From the NCBI RefSeq assembly GCF_046546515.1, contig NZ_JBKHKJ010000024.1, forward strand, positions 1 through 64,000: 64,000 nucleotides of DNA, given 5' to 3'. Each line of letters opens with the position of its first letter. The first letter of the stretch is position 1. Position numbers and translations under genes: made by a program. The DNA is from Parasediminibacterium sp046546515 (GTDB lineage: Bacteria; Bacteroidota; Bacteroidia; Chitinophagales; Chitinophagaceae). The notes below the pieces were generated by a model. That model had not been told where the DNA came from, searched no databases, and saw nothing but the letters and a program-made list of their open reading frames with translations. Positions 8,494 through 17,007 of the stretch are shown piece after piece.

Positions 8494-9168
8494 ATGGCGA
8501 AAAAAATAGATAAAATAGAAGTTGCGTTGGCAGACGATCATCAATTGGTTCGTAATGCTGTGTCTAGGTTGGTTGCTTCGTTTACTAATTGTTCTGTTTT
8601 GTTTCAAGCTGCCAATGGCGAAGAGGTACAGGAACAATTGAAAAAAAACATTATACCAGATGTGTTATTACTAGACATTAGTATGCCTGTGATGGATGGT
8701 TTTGAAACAGCACAATGGATGTCAAAAAATTATCCGCAAGTGCGGATCCTTGCCTTAACCATGGAAACCGACGAGCAAAGCATAATAAAGATGCTTAGGT
8801 GCGGCGCTAAAGGCTTCTTATCAAAAAATACGGAACCTACAGAGTTGAACAAAGCCATCAACACGGTAATGCTAAAGGATATTTACATGCCAGAGGAAAT
8901 GTCGTGGAAGCTGGTAACTGGGTTACAAAACGAAGCCCAAATGGCAGCCCAGCTAGATACATTAAGCGACAATGAAAAAAGGTTCCTAGCACTAACATGC
9001 ACCGAGCTTTCCTACCCAGATATAGCCAAAAAGATGTTTATCAGCTTGCGCACGGTGGACAATTATAGGGCTACTTTATATGACAAGCTGAAAGTGCATT
9101 CAAGAACCGGGTTGTCTTTATATGCCATCAAGAACGGTTTGGCAGAAATTGAATTGCCTAACCCATAA
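8494..9168 (+). CDS. NarL/FixJ-type response regulator with LuxR HTH
   Basis: This 224-residue transcription regulator is the evident partner of the kinase just upstream. The receiver domain carries the acidic pair D14/D15, the phospho-acceptor D61 (LLLDISMPVMDGFE), the switch Thr in ALTME and the conserved K111 (KGFLSKN). The C-terminal LuxR-type DNA-binding domain spans about residues 155-218, with LSDNEKRFLALTCTELSYPDIA and the recognition helix around SLRTVDNYRATLYDKL. Targets cannot be read from the sequence; the neighbouring holB gene is 41 bp on and may share the transcript. Confidence 0.93.
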   Translation: MAKKIDKIEVALADDHQLVRNAVSRLVASFTNCSVLFQAANGEEVQEQLKKNIIPDVLLLDISMPVMDGFETAQWMSKNYPQVRILALTMETDEQSIIKMLRCGAKGFLSKNTEPTELNKAINTVMLKDIYMPEEMSWKLVTGLQNEAQMAAQLDTLSDNEKRFLALTCTELSYPDIAKKMFISLRTVDNYRATLYDKLKVHSRTGLSLYAIKNGLAEIELPNP

Positions 9169-9208
9169 AATGAAACTAATTTTTTAATGTGTTGCTATCT
9201 TCACAGCC

Positions 9209-10408
9209 ATGCAATTTAAAGATGTAATTGGCCAGCAGGCCGTAAAGCAGCACTTAGTAGAAATGCTAGAGCAAAACCGCCTTAGCCATGCCCTTTTGTT
9301 CTTGGGCAAGGAAGGCTACGGTGCGTTGCCGCTGGCACTGGCTTTTGCACAATTAATTGTATGCCAGCCTGCCCCATCCCCCGTGGTGGAAGATTTGTTT
9401 GGAGGCATGTCTGCCTTGGAAACGAAGCCCAGTTTTATTGGCCCAGAAAACCTGGAAGAGCAGGATGCCTACCAGCGGGCAGCACAACTAATACACCCCG
9501 ATTTGCATTTTTCGTACCCCATAATACCCCGCAAGCCCGGCGACAAGCCCAAAAGCAGCGACTACATTGCAGAATGGAGGGAATTTGTAAAACAATCGCC
9601 CTATAGCAATGTTTATGACTGGCTACAATATATAGGAGCAGAAAATAAGCAAGGAAATATTACTGCCGAGGAATGCAACGACATTATGCGGCAACTGAGC
9701 CTGAAAAGCTTTGAAAGCGAATACAAAGTGCTATTGCTTTGGATGCCCGAATACCTTGGTAAGGAAGGCAATAAGCTGCTGAAACTAATAGAGGAGCCAC
9801 CACCCAATACTATTTTTATATTGGTGGCGGCAGACGAAGAACAAATTTTGCCTACCATACTCAGCCGCTGTCAGTTGGTAAAAATTCCCATGCTTGAAAA
9901 CAAAGACATTGAAGAAGCGTTAGTAGCAAGAGCCAATGCCACTACTGAAAACGCATTGCAAATAGCTGCCATTGCGGAAGGCAACTACAGGGAAGCATTG
10001 CAAATACTGCAACATAATGAGGAAGACTGGCAGGGCCTACTAAAAGAATGGCTTAACAGCACGCTCCGTGGCGGACCTGTGGCACAGGTAAAATTTGCGG
10101 ATGAAGCCAGTAAGCTAGGGCGTGAAAAGCAAAAGCAGTTTTTGCGGTATTTCAACCATTTAATAGGGCAAAGCATCCGCATAAAAGTTTTAGGGGCAAA
10201 TGGCTTTGCCATGGCAGACAATGAGCTGGACTTTGCCTTGCGGCTAAATAAAATTGCCTCTGTAAGCCAGCAGCAAGCTATTATAGAAGAGCTGGACAAA
10301 GCATCTTATTATATAGAACGCAATGCGAATGGCAAAATGTTGTTCATGGCATTGACGCTTAGAATGTACCATATTATTCAAAACAAAGTGGTGGTAGGTA
10401 CTAGGTAG
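9209..10408 (+). CDS. holB: DNA polymerase III delta-prime-like (clamp-loader) subunit
   Basis: This 399-residue AAA+ clamp-loader subunit belongs to the DNA replication machinery. The start MQFKDVIGQQAVKQHLVEML and HALLFLGKEGYG are typical; the P-loop position is degenerate (GKEGYGALPLALA), as expected for a delta-prime rather than an ATP-hydrolysing gamma/tau subunit. LIEEPPPNTIFILVAADEEQILPTILSRCQ carries the sensor 1 region and the SRC motif. A roughly 60-residue insertion after the P-loop (PSFIGPENLEEQDAYQRA ...) is seen in Bacteroidota homologues. The amidohydrolase gene starts 16 bp later. Confidence 0.88.
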   Translation: MQFKDVIGQQAVKQHLVEMLEQNRLSHALLFLGKEGYGALPLALAFAQLIVCQPAPSPVVEDLFGGMSALETKPSFIGPENLEEQDAYQRAAQLIHPDLHFSYPIIPRKPGDKPKSSDYIAEWREFVKQSPYSNVYDWLQYIGAENKQGNITAEECNDIMRQLSLKSFESEYKVLLLWMPEYLGKEGNKLLKLIEEPPPNTIFILVAADEEQILPTILSRCQLVKIPMLENKDIEEALVARANATTENALQIAAIAEGNYREALQILQHNEEDWQGLLKEWLNSTLRGGPVAQVKFADEASKLGREKQKQFLRYFNHLIGQSIRIKVLGANGFAMADNELDFALRLNKIASVSQQQAIIEELDKASYYIERNANGKMLFMALTLRMYHIIQNKVVVGTR

Positions 10409-10424
10409 TGTGTAAAATATAACA

Positions 10425-11606
10425 ATGGCATATAAAAAATTCATTGGGGATTATTTGTTTACTGGCACAACAATGCTGGGAGGGGATAATGTATTAATTA
10501 CTGATGAAAGGGGGGGGGTGCAAGCAATTGTACCGATGGCAGAAGCTGGGGAAGGCATTGAAAAGCTATCTGGCATTATTAGTCCTGGGTTTATCAATTG
10601 CCATTGCCACTTGGAACTTAGCCACATGAAAGGGGCTTTGCCAGAGCATACTGGCCTCGTGAATTTCATACTGGCTATATTGCAACAACGCCATGCCTCG
10701 GAGGATACGATTTATGCTGCAATGGCTAAGGCAGAAACGGAAATGCTAAACAATGGCATTGTAGCCGTGGGCGATATTAGCAACAATTTTTTTTCGCTTG
10801 AACAGAAGAAAAAGCAGAGGCTTTACTACCATAATTTTATAGAGGTAAGCGGTTTTTCGCCAGCAATGGCACAGCACCGTTTTGATGCGGCCATGCAAGT
10901 ATATGATGTTTTTTTGGCCGAATTCCCTGCACAAACATCGCTTGTGCCGCATTCGCCTTATTCGGTTTCGCCAAAATTATTTCAACTGATTGATGGCATT
11001 ACTGGTACCATTTCTTCTATCCATAACCAAGAAACTGCCGCCGAGAACGAGTTTTATTTGACAGGCAAAGGTGATTTTAATCGTTTGTACGAGACAATTG
11101 GCGTTAACCTAAATGCTTTCTACCAACCGTCTGGAAAATCTAGCTTGCAAACCGTGCTTCCGCTGGTAAGTAAGCCACAACAATTGCTGTTGGTGCATGA
11201 TACATTTACCACACAACCCGATATTGACTGGCTTCAGTCATTGCCGCAGGCGCAGCAATATTTCTTTTGCATTTGTGCCAATGCCAACTTGTACATAGAA
11301 AACAAGCTCCCCCCAGTAGATTTGTTTTTACAAAACAATTGTTTACTGGTTATTGGCACAGATAGCTTGGCAAGCAATCACTCATTGAGTATTTTGGATG
11401 AAATAATAACTATTACTAAGCAATTCTCTCAAATACCCCTGCCCACTATTTTGCAATGGGCAACGTTAAATAGTGCAAAGGCACTGCAAATGGACAGCCA
11501 TCTAGGCAGTTTTGAACCAGGTAAAAAACCGGGTGTCATACAAATAACCAATTTGAACGAAGATGGGGCTATAAATAAGGATAGTAAAGTAAAAGTGATT
11601 TTATAG
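10425..11606 (+). CDS. Amidohydrolase (aminofutalosine / S-adenosylhomocysteine deaminase-like)
   Basis: This 393-residue metal-dependent deaminase is of the TrzN/ATZ/SsnA type. The N-terminal metal motif HCH is at residues 60-62 within GFINCHCHLELSHM. Downstream ligands are in SIHNQETAAENEF (about 203), LLVHDTF (about 254) and the catalytic GTDSLASNHSLS (about 305). The subfamily includes guanine/adenosine-type deaminases and the aminofutalosine deaminase (MqnX) of the futalosine menaquinone pathway used by some Bacteroidota. No menaquinone gene is nearby, so the substrate is open. It follows holB by 16 bp and is probably co-transcribed. Confidence 0.82.
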   Translation: MAYKKFIGDYLFTGTTMLGGDNVLITDERGGVQAIVPMAEAGEGIEKLSGIISPGFINCHCHLELSHMKGALPEHTGLVNFILAILQQRHASEDTIYAAMAKAETEMLNNGIVAVGDISNNFFSLEQKKKQRLYYHNFIEVSGFSPAMAQHRFDAAMQVYDVFLAEFPAQTSLVPHSPYSVSPKLFQLIDGITGTISSIHNQETAAENEFYLTGKGDFNRLYETIGVNLNAFYQPSGKSSLQTVLPLVSKPQQLLLVHDTFTTQPDIDWLQSLPQAQQYFFCICANANLYIENKLPPVDLFLQNNCLLVIGTDSLASNHSLSILDEIITITKQFSQIPLPTILQWATLNSAKALQMDSHLGSFEPGKKPGVIQITNLNEDGAINKDSKVKVIL

Positions 11607-11650
11607 TTGAATAGGCATTTGATGCTTCTGCCTACATTTGTTTAGTGTCC

Positions 11651-11675
11651 CTTTTAGCCTTCGTGCCTTGGTGGC
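11651..11675. repeat. Fragment of P1 palindromic repeat
   Basis: Only the right tip (TTTTAGCCTTCGTGCC then GGTGGC) remains, in the short convergent gap before recO. Confidence 0.5.
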
Positions 11676-11684
11676 GAGACAAAA

Positions 11685-12425
11685 CTACCCCAATATTTCA
11701 TGCAGTACAGGCAATGTTTTTAGTATCCCAAAGTCGGTAATATGCAGCGAGAGGTATTGCCCATAAGCTTCCAGCAGTTGAATACGCACCTGCCTGTTTA
11801 GTTTGATGTTTTCCAAATCCGTATAATAAACAATATTGTTTATTTGAGAAGTGAGCATGGCTAGCTCGTCTGTAAGGTAGTAAGCATGGTTTGGCGTTTC
11901 TGGCACAAAAAAGCCCTCTGCCAAATCTAAATAAGGGGTAGCTAAGCTATAATTTCCTTGTACTTGAAAGCCAAGTTGGTTGCCTAGGTGCAGCATAAAA
12001 TACAAGGGCAGGTTGGCCGTAAGTGCATTACTACCTTTATCTACTTGCTGCAAAGTGTTTTCTATCAGGTAAAACAAGTCGGGGTTGGCTTCTGGCTGTT
12101 TTAGGGTATGCTGTAGCACTTCTACTATGTACATGGATACGCAGTTTTTTACCACGTCTGCTTGTATGGCTTGGTATGGGTATGCCAGGTGGTATTCCTT
12201 GATAAACTGGAGATGCTTTTGCTCGTTGTGGTAAACAGCCATGTCTAAAATAGTTGCTGCCTGAAAGTAAACAGCCTTGCCTTGCTTGCCCTTGGCAGCT
12301 TGCCTTGCCCCTTTTACAATATAGCTCTGCACGCCAAAAAGCTCGGTGTATATGGTGGTGATAATACTAGTGTCGCCATATTTCACGGTGCGCAAAACAA
12401 TCCCCTTGGTATTGTGCAATTGCAT
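11685..12425 (-). CDS. recO: DNA repair protein RecO
   Basis: This 246-residue RecF-pathway mediator loads RecA on SSB-coated DNA. The N-terminal OB fold is recognisable from MQLHNTKGIVLRTVKYGDTS and VKGARQAAKGKQG. The helical C-terminal domain lacks a clear four-cysteine zinc motif, as in many Bacteroidota RecO proteins. It is a monocistronic minus-strand gene immediately downstream of the end of the polysaccharide locus. Confidence 0.92.
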   Translation of the reverse strand: MQLHNTKGIVLRTVKYGDTSIITTIYTELFGVQSYIVKGARQAAKGKQGKAVYFQAATILDMAVYHNEQKHLQFIKEYHLAYPYQAIQADVVKNCVSMYIVEVLQHTLKQPEANPDLFYLIENTLQQVDKGSNALTANLPLYFMLHLGNQLGFQVQGNYSLATPYLDLAEGFFVPETPNHAYYLTDELAMLTSQINNIVYYTDLENIKLNRQVRIQLLEAYGQYLSLHITDFGILKTLPVLHEILG

Positions 12426-12564
12426 GTTTGCAAAATACGGTGTTTAGGGGCAAGATATACAAATGTTGTTTTGTGTTTGTTGGCAGGAGCTGTGTAGAAA
12501 GTGTAGCTAAACTGTTTTTGCTTTGGATTCTAGCCATGCAGGCTTAGTATATGCTTATTGCGTC

Positions 12565-13830
12565 TTAGTTAACTAACCTATTTGAGGGAGTACTATTAAT
12601 AGATAATAAAAAACGCTCAATGATATGCTCTTTTAAAAGATGATTTTTTGCATACGTTAAGGCATTTTTTTTATATCCGTTACAAGTATCTTCACTTGCA
12701 AGCAAATAAAGTATTGCTTTATACAATTCGTCAGGAGAAGATGGGGGTACAATTTTGCCCAATGTGTATTTATTAATTAAATGATAAAGCGACCCTGTTT
12801 CATTTACTGTAGCTATTAAGCACCCCCCAACTGCCATTATATTGTTTAGCTTGGAAGGGAAAAACAAATCGCCATCTATATTTTTTTGAATAATTAGATG
12901 TATGTCTGCCCGGTTTAGCAATACATTGAAGTCCTTGGCAGGTGCCAAATTAAAGAAAATAATATTTTCTAGGTTCTTGTCTTTGCACCTTGCTTCTAAA
13001 ACCACCCTATATGGGCCTTCGCCACAAATGACAAATAGTATTTCAGGAAATGTTTTTAGTTTATCAGCTACTTCAATCAATATTTCCAGCCCTTGTTTTT
13101 CCCCGATAGAACCAGAATAAAGCATTACTTTTTTGTTTTGAAAAGATGCCAGCCCGTTTTTTTGTGGTTCAAAGCCATTAGTTGAAAAAATGGCGCTATC
13201 ATCAATCCAATTTGGAAATAGCAAGCAGTCTTTTTTTGCTTTTACTTTTGCCGATATTTTAACTTTCATGCCTGCTGAAATGGTGGATATAAAATCTACA
13301 CGGGCAAGTATTTTTTTTTCCAAAAAGAAAAGGACTTTTAATAATTTTTGGTTACTGATAAGCCTTAAATCTTTGGCAGCATCAATTTGCAGGTCTTGGA
13401 TGTGGTATATAATTTTTGTTTTTTTAGAAAATAGCTTGTAATACATACCTACAAAACCAAGCAAAAAAGAAGGTGCAATGATGACTAGATAGTCATATTT
13501 TTTATCTAAGATAAGTTTTTTGCTTACAGAAATCATACTTAGTAACAAGAAAGAAAAGTCTTGAATCATTCTTTTTCGTCCTGTAGGCTGCTGGGGTATA
13601 TAAATGGGTATCCTGCTTACATGTACACCATTATGAAATTCTTGCTTAAATTTATTTTGGTAACCTTCATATAGTTTCCACATTGGGTAATAAGGATTTC
13701 CGGTAATAATACTCACATCGTATTTTTTAACGTTTGCTAAATAATCACACATTTCTGCTGTGTACTTAGCAATGCCCGTAAACTCTGGGTAATAGTTATA
13801 CCCAATAAATAGGTATCGTTTTTTTGGCAT
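12565..13830 (-). CDS. Family 4 glycosyltransferase, WcaI-like
   Basis: This 421-residue GT-B glycosyltransferase is the last gene of the polysaccharide locus. The N-terminus (MPKKRYLFIGYNYYPEFTGIAKYTAEM) and a hydrophobic segment near 115-130 match colanic-acid-type WcaI enzymes. The C-terminal Rossmann domain begins VMLYSGSIGEKQGLEILIEV (about 270), with VICGEGPYR and a PSKLNNIMAVG motif in place of the more usual E-x7-E. It is probably a membrane-associated enzyme acting on a lipid-linked repeat unit. It is separated from the GT2 gene upstream by 316 bp of repeats, so it may have its own promoter. Confidence 0.85.
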   Translation of the reverse strand: MPKKRYLFIGYNYYPEFTGIAKYTAEMCDYLANVKKYDVSIITGNPYYPMWKLYEGYQNKFKQEFHNGVHVSRIPIYIPQQPTGRKRMIQDFSFLLLSMISVSKKLILDKKYDYLVIIAPSFLLGFVGMYYKLFSKKTKIIYHIQDLQIDAAKDLRLISNQKLLKVLFFLEKKILARVDFISTISAGMKVKISAKVKAKKDCLLFPNWIDDSAIFSTNGFEPQKNGLASFQNKKVMLYSGSIGEKQGLEILIEVADKLKTFPEILFVICGEGPYRVVLEARCKDKNLENIIFFNLAPAKDFNVLLNRADIHLIIQKNIDGDLFFPSKLNNIMAVGGCLIATVNETGSLYHLINKYTLGKIVPPSSPDELYKAILYLLASEDTCNGYKKNALTYAKNHLLKEHIIERFLLSINSTPSNRLVN

Positions 13831-13913
13831 TAAAAGTTGTTTTATTAAAAGTAGAAAGTAAAATATTTTAGTGTTTTATGTTCACGCTATTGGATTGGTT
13901 TTTTGTAATGTAA

Positions 13914-14012
13914 CGATGGGCTATACCCATCGCTAGCATATGACACCCCTTCGGGGCTTTGCGAACCTATTTGCCATAAATCTTTGTTGTATAGGAGTTT
14001 TTCGCATTTATC
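13914..14012. repeat. Dispersed repeat Y, copy 1
   Basis: About 100 bp containing two hairpins: CGATGGGCTATACCCATCG and the CCCC-TTC-GGGG stem, then a tail ending near GGAGTTTTTCGCATTTATC. Read on the other strand it matches 42979-43080 closely and 45545-45648 somewhat less. It and unit Z fill the 316-bp gap 13831-14146. Confidence 0.8.
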
Positions 14013-14019
14013 TATAAGG

Positions 14020-14084
14020 TTTGGCAACTTTTGGAAAGTTGCCAAACCAAAACAAGGAGTTAAGCGAAAAAATTTTATGCACCC
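14020..14084. repeat. Dispersed repeat Z, copy 1
   Basis: Starts with the hairpin TTTGGCAACTTT-TGG-AAAGTTGCCAAA and ends GCGAAAAAATTTTATGCACCC. The same unit occurs at 42502-42579. The closing motif also recurs near 62345-62368 and 62890-62908. Confidence 0.75.
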
Positions 14085-14146
14085 TTACTTACCTTGGATT
14101 AAATCATTGCACATATTTGAGTCGAATCGTTTTTTCGTTTGTAAAA

Positions 14147-14989
14147 CTAAAAATTAACATCAGTCAACTCTTTTATCCTGCAATAAATATTTAAAAAATA
14201 GCTCATTTTAAAAATTGCAAAAACAAACCCTCGTTTGCCATCCCTAAACCCACCCATTAAAATGTAACTGCCAAAAAAAAACAAAATGCCGATAGCAACA
14301 GACTGCATTAACTTATATTTTAATTTTTGTTTGTATGTGAAATTTGATTGATTGCTCCCTTTAATATTAAATACAAACCGTTTTGCCTCCCAAGCAGCGT
14401 AGTCATTGTGTTTTAGGATATAATGGTTTATACCCCGGTAGTCTTGGTGGTCTATCTTGCTAGAAAAAGCAGCAGTCTTGCCTTGGATAATAGGGTGCTC
14501 GTGTATTTCCATATCCAGTTTGCTCCAAGAGTCTTCATCAATCCTTTCATATTCCCCAGAGCCTATTTTAAAAAGGGCTAGTTTGTTTAAAGGATAACCT
14601 CCTTTTAACTTTTTGCCCATGAAATATATATTGTATTTCAGCCAATACCCTGCAATATTTGCGTTGGCATCGGCAATCTTATGTGCTAATTCTTTTTTAA
14701 AGTCTTCGGTGAGGTATTCATCCGCATCTAAAAACAATATCCAAGAACTAATAAAAGCATAATTGCGGAGCAGCCAATTCCTTTTCTTTGGGAACTTGCC
14801 ATCCCATTCAAAATTAATGAATGTTGCCCCAAAGGCTTTTGCAATTGCAGGCGTATCATCAGAACTAGAAGAATCTATAATAATAATTTCCTTTACAAAA
14901 CCTTTGCCGATGGCTTCCAAGCATTTTGGAAGGTTTTTAGCTTCGTTTCTAACAGGAATGGCAATGGTTACATCTAACGGTAATTGCAT
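14147..14989 (-). CDS. Family 2 glycosyltransferase (WaaE/KdtX-like)
   Basis: This 280-residue GT-A enzyme starts DVTIAIPVRNEAKNLPKCLEAI with the nucleotide-binding DSSSSDDT (about 39-46). The metal motif is LDADEY (about 86-91), and a later ED-like pair lies in YERIDEDSW. The string FEWDGKFPKKRNW is characteristic of LPS-core beta-glucosyltransferases of the WaaE/KdtX group. A hydrophobic stretch near residues 237-252 suggests membrane association. It lies 9 bp downstream of the acetyltransferase gene, clearly the same operon. Confidence 0.87.
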   Translation of the reverse strand: MQLPLDVTIAIPVRNEAKNLPKCLEAIGKGFVKEIIIIDSSSSDDTPAIAKAFGATFINFEWDGKFPKKRNWLLRNYAFISSWILFLDADEYLTEDFKKELAHKIADANANIAGYWLKYNIYFMGKKLKGGYPLNKLALFKIGSGEYERIDEDSWSKLDMEIHEHPIIQGKTAAFSSKIDHQDYRGINHYILKHNDYAAWEAKRFVFNIKGSNQSNFTYKQKLKYKLMQSVAIGILFFFGSYILMGGFRDGKRGFVFAIFKMSYFLNIYCRIKELTDVNF

Positions 14990-14998
14990 ACTATATAT

Positions 14999-15541
14999 CT
15001 ATGTAAGGATACGCTTTTTAATGGGTAAACAAGGATTTCCAGAACATATCATCCAAGGAGGCAGGCTTTTTGTTACAACAGAGCAAGCACCCACAACTGC
15101 CCCTTCACCAACGGTAATGCCAGGATGGATAAAACATTTGGTTGCTATCCAAACTTTGTCTTCTATCTTGATTGGCTTTGTCTTTAATGGGAACCCCCTA
15201 TCGGTATAATCGTGTGTGCCTGTGCAAACATAGCTGTCTTGCGAGATCACTACTTTTTTGCCTATACTTATATGGCCTTGCGAGTAAAGGTTTACGCCAT
15301 TGGCTATGCCGCTATAATCGCCAATTTCAATATTCCAAGGCGCCCAAATGGTAACTTGTGGGTACACATGCACGCCTTTGCCAATTTTTGCACCAAAGCA
15401 GCGCAACAAAAAGCTACGCCATTGATGCAACGGCCTAGGGGAGTACCGAAAAAAAACAACATAAACAATACCCCAAACCAACCTGCCAATCCTGTTTTTC
15501 AAGGGAAAAGATGCACCAGTATAAGTATCTATGTTTATCAT
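14999..15541 (-). CDS. WcaF-like polysaccharide O-acetyltransferase (left-handed beta-helix)
   Basis: The protein has 180 residues. Hexapeptide repeats of the left-handed beta-helix run from about residue 55 to 170 (IGKGVHVYPQVTIWAPWNIEIGDYSGIA, then ISIGKKVVISQDSY and ITVGEGAVVGACSVVTKSL). The catalytic-type His is in CTGTHDYTD. The N-terminal SFPLKNRIGRLVWGIVYVVFFRYSP is typical of WcaF-like enzymes, which acetylate sugars of exopolysaccharides from acetyl-CoA. It is followed after 9 bp by the GT2 gene. Confidence 0.88.
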   Translation of the reverse strand: MINIDTYTGASFPLKNRIGRLVWGIVYVVFFRYSPRPLHQWRSFLLRCFGAKIGKGVHVYPQVTIWAPWNIEIGDYSGIANGVNLYSQGHISIGKKVVISQDSYVCTGTHDYTDRGFPLKTKPIKIEDKVWIATKCFIHPGITVGEGAVVGACSVVTKSLPPWMICSGNPCLPIKKRILT

Positions 15542-15563
15542 TATTAGTGCTCAATTTGTTTTT

Positions 15564-15771
15564 GCCACAAAGCCCTAAAGGCTCAAAGTGGCACGAAGGG
15601 AAGAAAAAAGAAAAAAAGTTACCATTCAGGTGCAAGTTTGGTTAATCTGCCATGAAGGCACGAAGACACAAAGCGACACAAAGTTTTAAGGGAAGAAGAA
15701 GAAAAGAAAAAAATTATGTTATTTATACCTTTAAATCTTTGTGCTTCTTCTTGTTTTCGTGCTTTTGTTGC
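15564..15771. repeat. Compound P1 palindromic repeat inside the polysaccharide locus
   Basis: One P1 left arm (GCCACAAAGCCCTAAAGGC...) is followed by the boundary motif CAGGTGCAAGTTTGGTTAAT and then a second P1 left arm (GCCATGAAGGCACGAAG) whose right arm ends at 15771 (GTGCTTTTGTTGC). It fills the gap 15542-15782, breaking what is otherwise a tight operon. The 60-70-codon frames inside it are repeat translations, not genes. Confidence 0.8.
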
Positions 15772-15782
15772 AAAAACATAGC

Positions 15783-17000
15783 CTACTTGGAGAGTGGTAA
15801 CAACTCCCTTTCTTGGGCAAGCAGGCACTCACTAATTTTCGCCGCAGTCTTGTTTAGCGTAAAATGATGGCTGTAACAACTTCCTGCATTTTTACTCATG
15901 GTTTGCTTCGCTTCTATCGATAATGCCAACCAGTTTTTTAAAAGTTGTACTATCCCTTCCAATGTATCATCTTCTGCAATACCAGCATTTGAAGCTATTA
16001 TCTCCTTGTAGATATTTACTTTATTTGTTATTAAAACTGGCTTGCCACATGCTAAGGCCTCTGCCACAGCCAACCCAAAGTTTTCTTGATGGCTAGGCAA
16101 TACAAATGCCTGAGCAGCATAATATGCACCCCACTTTGCATCGCCTGTCAACATCCCAGTAAAAAAGACTTTTGAAGCGAGGGCCGGGGAATTAGTTACC
16201 TTGTTAACATTCATTTTGCCATATTCTGTATCTGCTCCGGGCCCAGCTATAACAAGGTTGGGGATAGGGACCCCATCATTTTCGTTAACAATTATTTCGT
16301 ATGCATCCAATAATAAATCTACACCTTTCTTCTCGTGTATGCGGCTTAAAAACAAAAGAAAAGGCACTGTATTTTGTGGGGGATAAAAATGATAGAAGGC
16401 ATTTATAAAGGCTTGTTTGAAATTGGGGGGGGGCGCAATGCCCAAACTAATATTAAACTCAAGCCTAGGCGCATAACCACTAAAAGTTTCCCTTGCCAAG
16501 GCCATTTCCTGTTCACAGGTGAATAATAGCCCATCTGCCTGATTAACAACTTTCGCTTCTATTAACCTCCAATAAACCTCATTTCTAATGGCTTTTAGCT
16601 TTCTTGTGCTATCGTTTTGGAAATAAGGATCCAACATGCCATGAGGCATAATGTAATAATGCAGGGAAGATTCTGTTTTTTTCTTTATTTTTTGATAAGC
16701 TTTTAAGAAAACATACCCATGGGAGAGCCACAAAGCATGAATAATAACTTTATTATAATTCAGTAAATTATTTTCAAGCCAGGCTGAAAAGGCTTTGTTG
16801 TACTGCCATAGACCCTTTGCCTTGCCAATGGCGTGTATCACAAAGCTTTCTTGGGAAATATAATATTCAGCAGCATTGTCGAAACAAACAACTTCGTTTT
16901 TTATGTTTATTTTTTCTAGTTCAGGAATAATGTCTCTGATAACTTGGCAAGGCCCCCCAGAGAGCGGATCCATGGTTGGAATGATGTGTAAAACGGTCAT
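15783..17000 (-). CDS. Family 4 glycosyltransferase
   Basis: This 405-residue GT-B enzyme opens with MTVLHIIPTMDPLSGGPCQVIRD, the acceptor-side Gly-rich loop. The donor domain begins PFLLFLSRIHEKKGVDLLLDAY (about 208), then VIAGPGADTEYG and the E-x7-E motif ENFGLAVAEALACGKPVL (about 306-323). This matches retaining glycosyltransferases of exopolysaccharide loci. It starts 7 bp after the stop of the preceding GT4 gene, so the two are translationally close. Confidence 0.9.
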   Translation of the reverse strand: MTVLHIIPTMDPLSGGPCQVIRDIIPELEKINIKNEVVCFDNAAEYYISQESFVIHAIGKAKGLWQYNKAFSAWLENNLLNYNKVIIHALWLSHGYVFLKAYQKIKKKTESSLHYYIMPHGMLDPYFQNDSTRKLKAIRNEVYWRLIEAKVVNQADGLLFTCEQEMALARETFSGYAPRLEFNISLGIAPPPNFKQAFINAFYHFYPPQNTVPFLLFLSRIHEKKGVDLLLDAYEIIVNENDGVPIPNLVIAGPGADTEYGKMNVNKVTNSPALASKVFFTGMLTGDAKWGAYYAAQAFVLPSHQENFGLAVAEALACGKPVLITNKVNIYKEIIASNAGIAEDDTLEGIVQLLKNWLALSIEAKQTMSKNAGSCYSHHFTLNKTAAKISECLLAQERELLPLSK

Positions 17001-17007
17001 TATTCGT

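Noticed and set aside
15652..15867. Short open frame with a CLCAFVA-like peptide
   Set aside because: It translates a P1 repeat and antisense of a glycosyltransferase; similar frames occur in other P1 copies, so it is not a gene.
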